Assembly (NCBI GenBank): GCA_002377695.1
Contig: DFQH01000001.1
Coordinates: 669,583-733,582, forward strand
Origin: Citromicrobium sp. UBA3494
GTDB taxonomy: Bacteria > Pseudomonadota > Alphaproteobacteria > Sphingomonadales > Sphingomonadaceae
Length of the DNA: 64,000 nucleotides
Reading direction: 5' to 3'
The notes below the pieces were generated by a model. It ran no database searches. It saw nothing but the letters and a program-made list of their open reading frames with translations, and was not told the origin of the DNA. A program made the translations under genes and the position numbers. Below, in pieces: positions 35,239 through 43,201 of the stretch (positions are counted from its first letter, which is position 1; the number at the start of each line of letters is the position of its first letter).

Positions 35239-36123
35239 ATGTCCAACCGCCGCCTTCCACCCTTGCGTTCGCTCGAAGCGTTCATGTTCACCGTGCGGCT
35301 GGGTTCGGCGCGCGCGGCGGCCAACCAGCTGGGGCTGAGCCCGTCTGCGCTCAGCCGCCGGATCGCCACGCTGGAAGAGTTCATCGGCAAGAAGCTGTTC
35401 ACCCGCGCGCGGCAGGCGATGCAGCTGACCGACGAGGGCGCGGCGTTTCACGAGGCGGTCCTGCCGCATTTCGAAGCACTCGCGCGTGCGGTGGAAGGCC
35501 AGTCCGAAAGCACGCGCCTGCTGCGGCTGCGGCTGGGCGTATTGCCGCTGTTCGGCAGCCAGCGGCTGTTTCCGCGGCTGGGCGAATTGCGGCGGCTGCA
35601 CCCCATCCTGCATATCGACATCGATACCGGCCCGCATCTGGAAGACCGGGTGGGCGACCTGCTGGATGCCGCCATCATCCTCTCTCGCGGACCGACGTCC
35701 GGCCTGCACGCCGTACGGCTGGACGAGAACAAGGTGCATGCGATCACCAATCGCGAACTGGCCGAGATGCTGGGCCCGAGGCCGGATGCGGCGCTGCTGG
35801 CCAAGCAGACCTTCCTGATCCACAACGAATTGCCGCACAGCTTCACCGCCTGGAAGGACGCGCTGGACCTGCACGATCTCGAACCTGCGGCCATCGACCA
35901 TTACGATTCCGGCCAGCTGATGCTCGAAGCGGCCGCCCAGGGGCTGGGCATTGCGATCATGCACGACGACCATCGCCGCCGCGCGGCCGACGAACGGCTG
36001 GTCGACCTATATGACGCGGACGTGGACAGCCCGTACAGCTACTGGTTCGTCTGCAAGCCCGGCGCGCTTGAAGAGCGCCCCGTGCGCATGTTCCACGACT
36101 GGCTGGTGAAAGCTGGGCTTTGA
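35239..36123 (+). CDS. LysR-family transcriptional regulator
   Basis: The 294-residue protein has the LysR winged helix (LRSLEAFMFTVRLGSARAAA, SPSALSRRIATLEEFIGKKL) and a periplasmic-binding-protein-like effector domain. It resembles GcvA-type members (YDSGQLMLEAAAQGLGIA). A TGC-N7-GCA repeat at 35165-35180, about 60 bases upstream, is a possible autoregulatory site. The co-transcribed next gene overlaps its stop (TTGA). The effector and targets are unknown. Confidence 0.92.
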   Translation: MSNRRLPPLRSLEAFMFTVRLGSARAAANQLGLSPSALSRRIATLEEFIGKKLFTRARQAMQLTDEGAAFHEAVLPHFEALARAVEGQSESTRLLRLRLGVLPLFGSQRLFPRLGELRRLHPILHIDIDTGPHLEDRVGDLLDAAIILSRGPTSGLHAVRLDENKVHAITNRELAEMLGPRPDAALLAKQTFLIHNELPHSFTAWKDALDLHDLEPAAIDHYDSGQLMLEAAAQGLGIAIMHDDHRRRAADERLVDLYDADVDSPYSYWFVCKPGALEERPVRMFHDWLVKAGL

Positions 36124-36581
36124 CGCCCAAATACATCTGGGTCCGCCCCGGCAGCGCGATGCCAGAGCTGGGGCCGGAGCCATATCGGGCGTTGCTGGTT
36201 GCCAAAACTGAGGCTGAATGCGGCTGGCGCGCCCGCTTTACCCATCATCCGGTTGCGACCGGATGCATGTATTTCCTTGCCTGGGGTGACGACTGCAGCG
36301 TCTGGCATGACTGCGTCGATGCAGCCAACTTGGCTGCACATGATTTCGGCGACATTCCCGACGATGCGTTGGTCATGACCACTTGGCACCAGAATGAGTC
36401 TTTGGAGGAAGCCATGTGGTTTAGCCACCACTGTGCCAGCCATCCCGATGTCGAATTGCAGCGGTTCCATATCCTGCATCTCGGCGAGCAGGGTGATCCC
36501 GAGCGAGTGTTATCCCTGTACGACACAGCTATCAATGCGCCGCTCGACGAACGCGGCAACGCGCCCTGGGATCGAGTTTAG
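36120..36581 (+). CDS. Hypothetical protein, small uncharacterised family
   Basis: The 153-residue soluble protein is moderately conserved-looking (KYIWVRPGSAMPELG, MYFLAWGDDCSVWHDCVD, DALVMTTWHQNESLEEAMWF). It may belong to the DUF7684 group, but I am not sure. A TTG start overlaps the LysR stop by 4 bases (TTGA), so it is probably translated from the same message. Codon use is less GC-rich than its neighbours, a weak sign of transfer. Confidence 0.72.
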   Translation: MTPKYIWVRPGSAMPELGPEPYRALLVAKTEAECGWRARFTHHPVATGCMYFLAWGDDCSVWHDCVDAANLAAHDFGDIPDDALVMTTWHQNESLEEAMWFSHHCASHPDVELQRFHILHLGEQGDPERVLSLYDTAINAPLDERGNAPWDRV

Positions 36582-36599
36582 CGGCCAGCCTTGATCCCC

Positions 36600-36675
36600 G
36601 CTCACCCTGAGCCTGTCGAAGGGTCGTTCTCCTTGTTCAAGAAGGACGGTGCTTCGACAAGCTCAGCACGAGCGG
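36600..36675. repeat. Inverted pair of TGTCGAAG-type hairpin repeats
   Basis: Left copy 36600-36630 reads GCTCACCCTGAGCCTGTCGA then AGGGTCGTTCT; right copy 36644-36675 is the same element reversed, with GCTTCGACAAGCTCAGCACG. Heads face outward across a 13-base spacer. It separates the 36120 gene from the convergent cyclophilin gene and may work as a bidirectional transcription end. Confidence 0.88.
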
Positions 36676-36688
36676 TTGATCGATTGGG

Positions 36689-37150
36689 TCAGCCGACCGT
36701 CGCCTTCACGATCTTGCCCGGGTTTGCGGGCGGTTCACCCTTGGGCAGTGCGTCCACGTGTTCCATTCCGCTCTCGACCTGGCCCCAGACGGTGTACTGG
36801 CCATCGAGGAATTCGGCGTCGTCGAAGCAGATGAAGAACTGGCTGTTCGCGCTGTCGGGAACCTGCGTGCGCGCCATCGAGCAGGTGCCGCGGGTGTGCG
36901 GTTCGGAGTTGAACTCCGCCTTCAGGTCGGGCTTCTCGCTGCCGCCCATGCCGGTGCCGGTCGGGTCGCCGCCCTGCGCCATGAAGCCGGGGATCACGCG
37001 GTGGAACACGACCCCGTCGTAGAAGCCGTCCTTGGTCAGCTCGGTAATCCGCTCCACGTGGCCGGGCGCCAGATCGGGGCGCAGCTTGATCACCACGTCC
37101 TTGTTCTCGCCATCGCCGGTGTCGAGGGTGAAGGTCAGTTTTTCCGCCAT
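36689..37150 (-). CDS. Cyclophilin-type peptidyl-prolyl cis-trans isomerase
   Basis: This 153-residue cytoplasmic cyclophilin catalyses proline isomerisation during folding: FHRVIPGFMAQGGDPTGTG, GTCSMARTQVPDSANSQFF, and LDGQYTVWGQV. No signal peptide is present. The start at 37150 has an AAGGAG ribosome site; codons further upstream (to 37279) are not family sequence. It is divergent from mgtE. Confidence 0.94.
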   Translation of the reverse strand: MAEKLTFTLDTGDGENKDVVIKLRPDLAPGHVERITELTKDGFYDGVVFHRVIPGFMAQGGDPTGTGMGGSEKPDLKAEFNSEPHTRGTCSMARTQVPDSANSQFFICFDDAEFLDGQYTVWGQVESGMEHVDALPKGEPPANPGKIVKATVG

Positions 37151-37299
37151 GGGAATCTCCTTGAGAATTTGCGTTGGCCCGTTCGCTAGACGCCGCACAG
37201 CGCCCTGTCGAGTTGCAGGCCGAGCTGGACCCGGGTCAGGGCCGGGTCGGTGACGCCCCGACTTGCTTTTGCGGGCCATCGCCTTAGGGGCCGGAAGGC

Positions 37300-38769
37300 A
37301 TGGCCGCCGATCCTCTCCTCGACGAAACGACAGACACCGCAGAGGTGATCGAGGATAACGCGCAGGACGGCGCGCACGAAGGCGGCCGCCCGGACGACCG
37401 GGTGGACGACGCCCGGCACGACGAGGAAAACCGGCTCAAGCCCGAATATGTGCGCGCCGTGCGCCTTGCGCTGGAGGAAGACCGGCGCGGCGAGGTATAC
37501 GAGCTGGTCGAACCGCTCCACCCCGCCGACGTCGCCGACCTGCTCGAACTGCTCGACAATGACGAGCGCGGCCTGCTGACCATCGCGATCAGCGACCTGA
37601 TGACCGGCGAAGTCGTCGCCGAGCTGAACGACTGGGTCCGCGAGGAAATGATGGAGGGGCTGCCCGCAGAGGCGGTGGCCCTGATCGCCGAGCAGCTGGA
37701 AACCGACGACGCGGTCCAGATGATCGAGGACATGGACGCGGAGGAGCGCGAAGCGGTCCTCGCCGAAATGGAGGCGGAAGGCCGCGCCGCGATCGAAAGC
37801 GCGCTGTCCTTCCCCGAGGAGACCGCCGGCCGCCTGATGAGCCGCGAGTTCGTGGCGGTGCCCGAACATTTCACCGTCGGCGACCTGATCGATTACCTGC
37901 GCATCCACGGCACCCTGCTGGGCGATTTCTTCGAAGTCTTCGTGGTGGACGAGGCACACCACCCGGTCGGCACCTGCGCGCTCAGCTGGATACTCACCAC
38001 GCCGCGCACAATCGCGCTGACCGACGTGATGAAGCGCGACCAGACCGTGATTCCCGTTCTGATGGACCAGGAAGAGGTCGCGCTGATGTTCCAGAAATAC
38101 GCGCTGATCTCCGCCGCAGTGATTGACGGGACCGGGCGGCTGGTCGGCCAGATGACGGTCGACGACGTGGTCCACATCATCTCCGAGGAAGCGGGCGAGG
38201 ATGCGCTGCTGCTCTCGGGCGCGGGCGACGGCGACATCAACGAGCCGATCCGCGAGGCTTACTCCAGCCGCGTGCGCTGGCTGGTCGCCAACCTCGGCAC
38301 CGCGCTGGTCGCGTCGCTGATCATCGCGGCCTTCGGCGCCGCGATCGAGAAGCTGGTGGCGCTCGCCATCCTGATGCCGATCGTCGCCAGCATCGGCGGG
38401 AATGCGGGCACGCAGACCATGGCGGTGACCGTCCGCGCCATCGCCACCAACCAGCTGACCAAGGCCAACACGGGCAAGATCCTGCTGCGCGAACTGCGCG
38501 TCGCGATCCTCAACGGCGTGACCATCGCGGTGCTGGTCGGCATCGCAACCGCCATCGTGTTCGACTTGAAACTGGGCGGAGTCATTGCGCTGGCGATGGT
38601 CATCAATGTGATCACGGCAGGTCTGGCGGGCGTGCTGGTTCCGGTGCTGTTCGAACGCGCCAAGCAGGACCCTGCGGTAGCTTCGTCCGTGTTCGTGACG
38701 ATGGTGACCGACTCAATGGGCTTCTTCGCGTTCCTTGGCCTGGCGGTGGCGAGCGGGTTGGTGGGGTGA
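37300..38769 (+). CDS. mgtE: Magnesium transporter MgtE
   Basis: The 489-residue protein has an N-terminal MgtE domain (VEPLHPADVADLLELLD), tandem CBS domains near 170-300, and a C-terminal five-helix channel domain from about residue 325 (WLVANLGTALVASLIIAAFG, SIGGNAGTQTMAVTVRAIAT, ending FFAFLGLAVASGLVG). It conducts Mg2+ across the inner membrane and closes when intracellular magnesium is high. It lies near corC, another magnesium-related gene, but is not in its operon. Confidence 0.95.
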   Translation: MAADPLLDETTDTAEVIEDNAQDGAHEGGRPDDRVDDARHDEENRLKPEYVRAVRLALEEDRRGEVYELVEPLHPADVADLLELLDNDERGLLTIAISDLMTGEVVAELNDWVREEMMEGLPAEAVALIAEQLETDDAVQMIEDMDAEEREAVLAEMEAEGRAAIESALSFPEETAGRLMSREFVAVPEHFTVGDLIDYLRIHGTLLGDFFEVFVVDEAHHPVGTCALSWILTTPRTIALTDVMKRDQTVIPVLMDQEEVALMFQKYALISAAVIDGTGRLVGQMTVDDVVHIISEEAGEDALLLSGAGDGDINEPIREAYSSRVRWLVANLGTALVASLIIAAFGAAIEKLVALAILMPIVASIGGNAGTQTMAVTVRAIATNQLTKANTGKILLRELRVAILNGVTIAVLVGIATAIVFDLKLGGVIALAMVINVITAGLAGVLVPVLFERAKQDPAVASSVFVTMVTDSMGFFAFLGLAVASGLVG

Positions 38770-38778
38770 ACAAGCGAA

Positions 38779-38805
38779 CAGTGACTTCTTCGAGCGAAGT
38801 TACTG
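38779..38805 (+). terminator. Hairpin just after mgtE
   Basis: CAGTGACTTC and GAAGTTACTG can form a 10-base stem with one mismatch and a 7-base loop, 10 bases after the mgtE stop. There is no T-run, so this is a weak terminator call. Confidence 0.4.
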
Positions 38806-38941
38806 CTCGGACGAGGCAATCTGCGACAAGCATGTGTGCGAGGACCTCGGCAATAGCAGCGGCGCCTGCGACGCTTGGCAGAGGCATTGCGAGAACTCCG
38901 ATGATCGGGAGTGCCAGGTGCCTTTGGATCGCCCCTAGGCT

Positions 38942-39025
38942 GTCATTGCGAGGAGCCGCAGGCGACGCGGCGATCCAGAGTCGGCGCGTGCCAACCTGGA
39001 TTGCTTCGCTACGCTCGCAATGACG
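38942..39025. repeat. Inverted pair of GTCATTGCGAG-type hairpin repeats
   Basis: Left copy 38942-38979 starts GTCATTGCGAGGAGCCGCAG and ends GATCCAG; right copy 38995-39025 is the same type reversed (CTGGATTGCTTCGC, then CTCGCAATGAC). Tails TCCAG face inward over a short spacer. This repeat type is common in bacterial genomes as an intergenic element. Confidence 0.88.
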
Positions 39026-39033
39026 AGGATATT

Positions 39034-39126
39034 ACCTAGCTCACGCCCATGCTGCTTAACCTGACGACGATCGCGTTCGGCGCACCGCCTTTTGCCGATC
39101 TGGGAAGCTGGATAATCGATAAGTGA
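39034..39126 (+). pseudogene. Truncated duplicate of the DUF1489 gene's 5' end
   Basis: From 39049 the frame reads MLLNLTTIAFGAPPFADLGS then WIIDK and stop, closely matching the start of the intact DUF1489 protein at 40322 (MPLNLTKIAFGAQSFADLES). The match extends about 15 bases upstream of the ATG (ACCTAGCTCACGCCC versus ACCTACCTCGTCCCC). Homology ends after the shared SW. The PAS kinase gene lies between the fragment and the intact copy. Confidence 0.8.
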
Positions 39127-39156
39127 GGCGGCGCATCGGAACTAATCTACGTTGCG

Positions 39157-40266
39157 ATGACTCCGGACCTCAGTTGTGGCATTGGTGCCCCTCGAAGGGA
39201 TGAAGTTATCGCAAGTTCGCAAATAGATGCCCGGCCCGAGAGGATCTGGGACCTAGCGCCCGACCTGTTCGGCATTCTCGACGATACCGGGATCTTTCAG
39301 CATACCAATCCGGCATGGCGTACGGTCTTGGGGTGGACGCCCGAAGAGGTGGAAAGCCGCAGGTTTACGGATTTGCTGCACCCCGACGATATGGAAGCGT
39401 CGATCGCGGCCTTCGAAGAGATGCAAGGCGGCAAGCCGGCGCTCCATTTCGAGAACAGGTTTCGCCACAAGGACGGAAGCTACGTCTGGCTGTCGTGGAA
39501 CGCGATTCCGGATGGCGGCATCTATTATTGCACCGCGCGCAACATCGAGACCGACAAGCAGAACAAATCCTCGCTCGACACAAGTCGCGAGCAGGCGCAG
39601 CTTCGCGAACAGTTCATCGCGGTGCTCGGCCACGATCTGCGCAATCCGCTCGCGGCGCTGCGCGCCGGCGTGAGGATGCTGGAGCGCGAGGAGCTCAGCG
39701 ATCGCGGAACGGTCATTATCGCGGAGAGCGAAAAGTCCATCAAGCGCATGTTCGACATGATCGACGATCTGATGGACTTCGCACGATCCCGGCTCGGAAG
39801 CGGGCTCTCGCTCGACATCGAAGAGAGCGCCGATCTTGGGGGAACGCTGGCAGACGTCCTGCAAGAGATCGCGGTTGCCCATCCCGAAGCGCGGTTCCAA
39901 CCCGACATCGCAATCGACAATCCGGTTCGCTGCGACAAGGGCAGGATCAGTCAGCTTACCTCCAACCTGCTGGCCAATGCCGTCACTCACGGCGATGCCA
40001 ATGCGCCGGTGACGCTCCGCGCGCGCGGCGGCGGGGACTATCTGGAAATCTGCGTCGGCAATGCGGGTGAACCTATCCCCGATGCGGTTCGCAAAGGTCT
40101 GTTCGAACCTTTCGTGAGGGAAGAAGCCCGACCCTCGCAGGAAGGACTGGGGCTGGGGCTCTTCATATCGTCCGAGATCGCCAAAGCGCATGGCGGGACG
40201 CTCTGCGTCAAGTCGGACACCGATGGGACGTATTTCACCTTCTCGATGGGACAGGCACAGGGCTGA
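39157..40266 (+). CDS. PAS-domain sensor histidine kinase
   Basis: The 369-residue soluble kinase has one PAS domain (about 28-135, APDLFGILDDTGIFQHTNPA, with PAC-like FRHKDGSYVWLSWNAI), a HisKA domain with His159 in VLGHDLRNPLAALRAG, and an HATPase domain (LTSNLLANAVTHGDAN, GLGLGLFISSEIAKAHGG). No membrane segment or receiver is present and no response regulator gene is adjacent. It sits between a broken 5' copy and the intact copy of the DUF1489 gene. Confidence 0.92.
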   Translation: MTPDLSCGIGAPRRDEVIASSQIDARPERIWDLAPDLFGILDDTGIFQHTNPAWRTVLGWTPEEVESRRFTDLLHPDDMEASIAAFEEMQGGKPALHFENRFRHKDGSYVWLSWNAIPDGGIYYCTARNIETDKQNKSSLDTSREQAQLREQFIAVLGHDLRNPLAALRAGVRMLEREELSDRGTVIIAESEKSIKRMFDMIDDLMDFARSRLGSGLSLDIEESADLGGTLADVLQEIAVAHPEARFQPDIAIDNPVRCDKGRISQLTSNLLANAVTHGDANAPVTLRARGGGDYLEICVGNAGEPIPDAVRKGLFEPFVREEARPSQEGLGLGLFISSEIAKAHGGTLCVKSDTDGTYFTFSMGQAQG

Positions 40267-40321
40267 CCGCCGTTCACGCACCCGGCTTGCCCCGCCCCTA
40301 TCCCGCACCTACCTCGTCCCC

Positions 40322-40711
40322 ATGCCGCTCAACCTGACCAAGATCGCGTTCGGCGCGCAGAGCTTTGCCGACCTCGAAAGCTGGTACGCGAACCGGCGCA
40401 GCCCCAACCTCACCACCCGCTATCGCCCCACGCGGTGGGAGGAGTGCATCGGCGGCTCGCTGTTCTGGATTCACCAGCACAACCTGGTCGCGCGCAGCGA
40501 AATCCTGGGTTTCAGCGAGACCGACAACGGCCGCTGGTCGATCGATCTCGAACCGCGGCTGATCCCGGTCTATCCGCAGCCCAAGCGCGCGCACCAGGGC
40601 TGGCGCTACCTCAAGGGCGAGCCGCCGCGCGACCTTGGCGAGGGCGAGGAAGTGGGCGACGTGCTGCCGGGCGCGCTCGCCACCAGGCTGCAGAAGCTGG
40701 GGCTGATCTGA
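40322..40711 (+). CDS. DUF1489-family protein
   Basis: This 129-residue soluble protein matches the alphaproteobacterial DUF1489 family: MPLNLTKIAFGAQSFADLES, RPTRWEECIGGSLFWI, and RAHQGWRYLKGE. No function is established. A degraded duplicate of its first 20 codons lies 1.3 kb upstream, on the other side of the PAS kinase. Confidence 0.85.
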   Translation: MPLNLTKIAFGAQSFADLESWYANRRSPNLTTRYRPTRWEECIGGSLFWIHQHNLVARSEILGFSETDNGRWSIDLEPRLIPVYPQPKRAHQGWRYLKGEPPRDLGEGEEVGDVLPGALATRLQKLGLI

Positions 40712-40714
40712 TTT

Positions 40715-40740
40715 GGAACGCTCCTGCGCCCCTAACCGTT
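40715..40740 (+). promoter_or_regulatory. EcfG-type general stress promoter
   Basis: GGAAC (40715-40719) and CGTT (40737-40740) are separated by exactly 17 bases, the consensus of EcfG (general stress sigma factor) promoters in alphaproteobacteria. It begins 4 bases after the DUF1489 stop and is 22 bases upstream of the ATG of the 82-residue protein, with a GAAAGGAG ribosome site between. Confidence 0.72.
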
Positions 40741-40761
40741 GACGGGGAAAGGAGAAATTAC

Positions 40762-41010
40762 ATGCCAGAACGCCAATCGCGTCACCCCGACAACGACCTG
40801 ATCGACAAGATCACCGAAAACCCCACGCCCGACCAGCAGGGCCGCGCCGATGGCGATGTGAACCGCCGCGTCGGGGCGCGCGACGAACTCAACCGCGCGA
40901 CCGACCCGGACAATCGCGAACCGGCCGTCGGCTCGGACAATCCGGAGCAGGATGCGCGCAAGGGCGAGAAGACCATGCGCGCCATCAAGAAGGGCGAACA
41001 GGCTTCCTAA
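40762..41010 (+). CDS. Small hydrophilic protein, probably stress-induced
   Basis: This 82-residue, highly charged, low-complexity protein (HPDNDLIDKITENPTPDQQG, RDELNRATDPDNRE, KKGEQAS) has no membrane segment and looks largely disordered. It follows a perfect EcfG promoter and has an AAAGGAG ribosome site, so it is probably part of the general stress regulon. I do not recognise a named family. Confidence 0.8.
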   Translation: MPERQSRHPDNDLIDKITENPTPDQQGRADGDVNRRVGARDELNRATDPDNREPAVGSDNPEQDARKGEKTMRAIKKGEQAS

Positions 41011-41152
41011 TGCCGGCGCGGGGCGCGCCCGAACCTTCGGGCCGCGCCCCACTCGTCCAAACTCATTCACGGCCCAGCGCGCTATGGTTGAAGTGGCGCG
41101 GTGCGATCATGAGGTGCGCGCCCGTATCGATTCATCCGAACGGGAGACACCC

Positions 41153-41497
41153 ATGAAACTCGCATATGCCGCGCTCGCGGCTGCATCGCTCGCCGCCCTT
41201 TCCCAGCCCGCAGTGGCCCAGGAAGCCCAGGCACCGTCCGCGCAGCAGATGGCGCCGGTTTCCGACGCCGAGCTGGAAAACTTCGTCATTGCCGCATCGA
41301 TGATCGGCCAGATCCAGCGCAGCGAGGAAATCGCGGGCGCGGAGAAGGAAAAGGCCGCGATGCAGGTTCTTTCGCAGGCGCAGATGACGCCGCAGCGCTT
41401 CAACACCATCGGCGCCGCGCTGCAGACCAGCGAGACGCTTCAGGCGCGCGTCGACCAGACCCTGGCCCGCCTCAAGAAAGAACAGGCCGAAGGCTGA
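41153..41497 (+). CDS. DUF4168-type secreted protein
   Basis: The 114-residue product has a signal peptide (MKLAYAALAAASLAALS, cleavage near AVAQE) and a helical DUF4168-like domain (VSDAELENFVIAASMI, MTPQRFNTIGAALQ). It is probably periplasmic; the function is unknown. A clear intrinsic terminator lies 31 bases after the stop. Confidence 0.8.
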   Translation: MKLAYAALAAASLAALSQPAVAQEAQAPSAQQMAPVSDAELENFVIAASMIGQIQRSEEIAGAEKEKAAMQVLSQAQMTPQRFNTIGAALQTSETLQARVDQTLARLKKEQAEG

Positions 41498-41528
41498 TCG
41501 CCCCAACGCGATTGCCAGAAATACGAGG

Positions 41529-41557
41529 AACCCCGCCCCATCCGGCGGGGTTTTTTG
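41529..41557. terminator. Intrinsic terminator between convergent genes
   Basis: A perfect 9-base stem, AACCCCGCC / GGCGGGGTT, with a 6-base loop is followed by TTTTG on the plus strand. It ends the DUF4168 transcript; the AA at its left also gives a short T-run on the minus strand for the convergent operon. Confidence 0.85.
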
Positions 41558-41567
41558 TGGGCCGCTG

Positions 41568-42527
41568 CTACTCCGCCGCGAGCCAGGGTGCCTCGATGCT
41601 CCAGAAGATCACGTCGACGCCCAGGTAATCGCGCGCGAAGGCGACGAACTCCGCGCGGGTGAATTTCTCGCCCGTCTCGGGATTCGTGTAGGTCAGCGTC
41701 GGCTCCTGGATCGCCATCGCGACCAGCGGCAGCGCATCCTTGTGGCGGTTGAAGAAGGGATAGCTGTTCTTCATCTGCGCGCGCTTGTGCGGGACGATAT
41801 CGGGTCCGCCAGCACCGATCCCCTGCTCCACGGCGAGCGCGAAGGCCCGCTCCATGTAGCGATGGTCGTTGTTCCACTCGCACGGCCAGAAGTTGAGGTA
41901 CTGGACCATGTGCGTCTCGTCGAACGCCGCGCGCGCGGCGCGCATGTTGTCGAGCGTGGCGTCGAAATAGGCATCGCAGGTGAAGCCGTTCGCGTCGCCC
42001 TCCTCAGCCAGCGGATCGAAGGAGCTTTCGGGCAGGTTCACGCCGAACAGCCGTCCGTCGAACCGCTCGCCCAGCGCTGCGAGTAGCGCCTGGAAGCGCG
42101 CGCGCACCGCCGGGTTCCAGTGCATCGCGGTCCACCCCTGCCCCTCCGGCTCGCCCTCGCCCGGGTTGTCGTATTGCCGCGCGAGCCCGCCGCCATACTC
42201 GGGATCGTCGAGGAGGTATTGCGGCACGTTGCGCGCGGTCGGCAGGAAGAACCGGTCCTGGATCTGCGCGAAGAGCTGCTTTCCGCGCGCATCGGTGAGC
42301 GCGAGGTCGGCCTCGATCGCACTGAAATCGTACACGCCCTTTTCCGGTTCCAGCATCCGCCAGGTGTAGATCACCTGCGCGCCTTCGATGTCGCGCCGGT
42401 CGAGCAGGTCGACATTCTCCGCAAGATCGCCGGTATAGATGAAATCGCGTGGCTCCTCGCTGGCGGCAGCCGGCACGGCGGCCAGCAGTCCGAGCCAGCA
42501 GAGCAGGACCGCCGCGAGTTTCGTCAT
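41568..42527 (-). CDS. Secreted glycoside-hydrolase-like TIM-barrel protein
   Basis: The 319-residue product has a signal peptide (MTKLAAVLLCWLGLLAAVPA) and a fold reminiscent of clan GH-A glycosidases: YTWRMLEPEKGVYDFSAIEA near residue 53, VNLPESSFDPL with a possible acid/base Glu near 165, and IFWSIEAPW with a candidate nucleophile Glu near the C-terminus. The family is not identified, so activity is inferred. Its ATG shares one base with the FrnE-like stop (TAATG), making it the last gene of a nudC-frnE operon. Confidence 0.72.
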   Translation of the reverse strand: MTKLAAVLLCWLGLLAAVPAAASEEPRDFIYTGDLAENVDLLDRRDIEGAQVIYTWRMLEPEKGVYDFSAIEADLALTDARGKQLFAQIQDRFFLPTARNVPQYLLDDPEYGGGLARQYDNPGEGEPEGQGWTAMHWNPAVRARFQALLAALGERFDGRLFGVNLPESSFDPLAEEGDANGFTCDAYFDATLDNMRAARAAFDETHMVQYLNFWPCEWNNDHRYMERAFALAVEQGIGAGGPDIVPHKRAQMKNSYPFFNRHKDALPLVAMAIQEPTLTYTNPETGEKFTRAEFVAFARDYLGVDVIFWSIEAPWLAAE

Positions 42528-43201
42528 TACGCAACCTTCTGCGCGACCCGGCGCAGCGCGTTGACATAAGCTTCGGCGGGCTGCGCGCCGGGGATCATGA
42601 ATTTCTCCGCCACGATCATCGCGGGCACGCCGGTGATGTTCATCTCGAACGCGGCGCGCTCTTCGGCGCGGACCTTGTGGGTGTAATCCGCATCTTCCAG
42701 CGCGGCCTGCGCTCCCGCCCGGTCCAGCCCGTTCTCTTCGGCGATATCCAGCAGCACCTCATGCTCACCGATCCGGCGGCGGGCGTTGAAATGAGCAGCA
42801 AACAGCGCGAGCTTCAGCTCGGTCTGCTTCCCTGGCCCGTAGGTTTCCAGCGCCCAGGCGAGCAGTTTGTGCGCCGCCAGCGTGTTCCACATCATTGCAT
42901 CGGGCGCGGGTTCGCCACGCTCATAGTCGAGCGAGACGCCCGCCGCCCGCGCCGCTTCGCGCATCTGGTCCTGAACGCCGCGCGATTGTTCCAGCGTCCG
43001 GCCGTACTTGCGCGCGATATGCGCGGTGCGCTCCTCGCCGTCCTGTGGCATGTCGGGGTTCAGCTCGAAGGCGTGCCAGCGGATGTCCGCCTCGATCTCG
43101 CCTTGCAGCGTGTCGAGCGCCTTACGTAGGTTGCCCCAGCCCACGAGGCACCACGGGCACATCACATCCGACCAGATGTCTATGGTGAGCGTCTGCGTCA
43201 T
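42527..43201 (-). CDS. FrnE/DsbA-family thioredoxin-fold oxidoreductase
   Basis: The 224-residue cytoplasmic protein has the FrnE-type DsbA fold with active site CPWC at residues 15-18 (DIWSDVMCPWCLVGW), a helical insertion, and cis-proline region ITGVPAMIVAEKFMIPGAQP. FrnE proteins are disulfide isomerases or reductases that help resist oxidative stress. It overlaps nudC by ATGA upstream and the glycosidase-like gene downstream. Confidence 0.88.
   Translation of the reverse strand: MTQTLTIDIWSDVMCPWCLVGWGNLRKALDTLQGEIEADIRWHAFELNPDMPQDGEERTAHIARKYGRTLEQSRGVQDQMREAARAAGVSLDYERGEPAPDAMMWNTLAAHKLLAWALETYGPGKQTELKLALFAAHFNARRRIGEHEVLLDIAEENGLDRAGAQAALEDADYTHKVRAEERAAFEMNITGVPAMIVAEKFMIPGAQPAEAYVNALRRVAQKVA

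Larger units (their letters stand above)
38806..39156. other. Gene-free stretch between mgtE and PAS kinase
   Basis: About 350 bases with no intact gene of normal character. It holds an inverted repeat pair (38942-39025) and a truncated copy of the start of the DUF1489 gene (39034-39126). The remaining sequence (38806-38941) shows nothing I recognise. Confidence 0.6.

Noticed and set aside
38735..38938. A 67-codon Cys-rich frame overlapping the end of mgtE
   Set aside because: It has no ribosome site, starts inside mgtE, and ends near a repeat; the cysteines come from GC-poor spacer sequence. I see no family resemblance.
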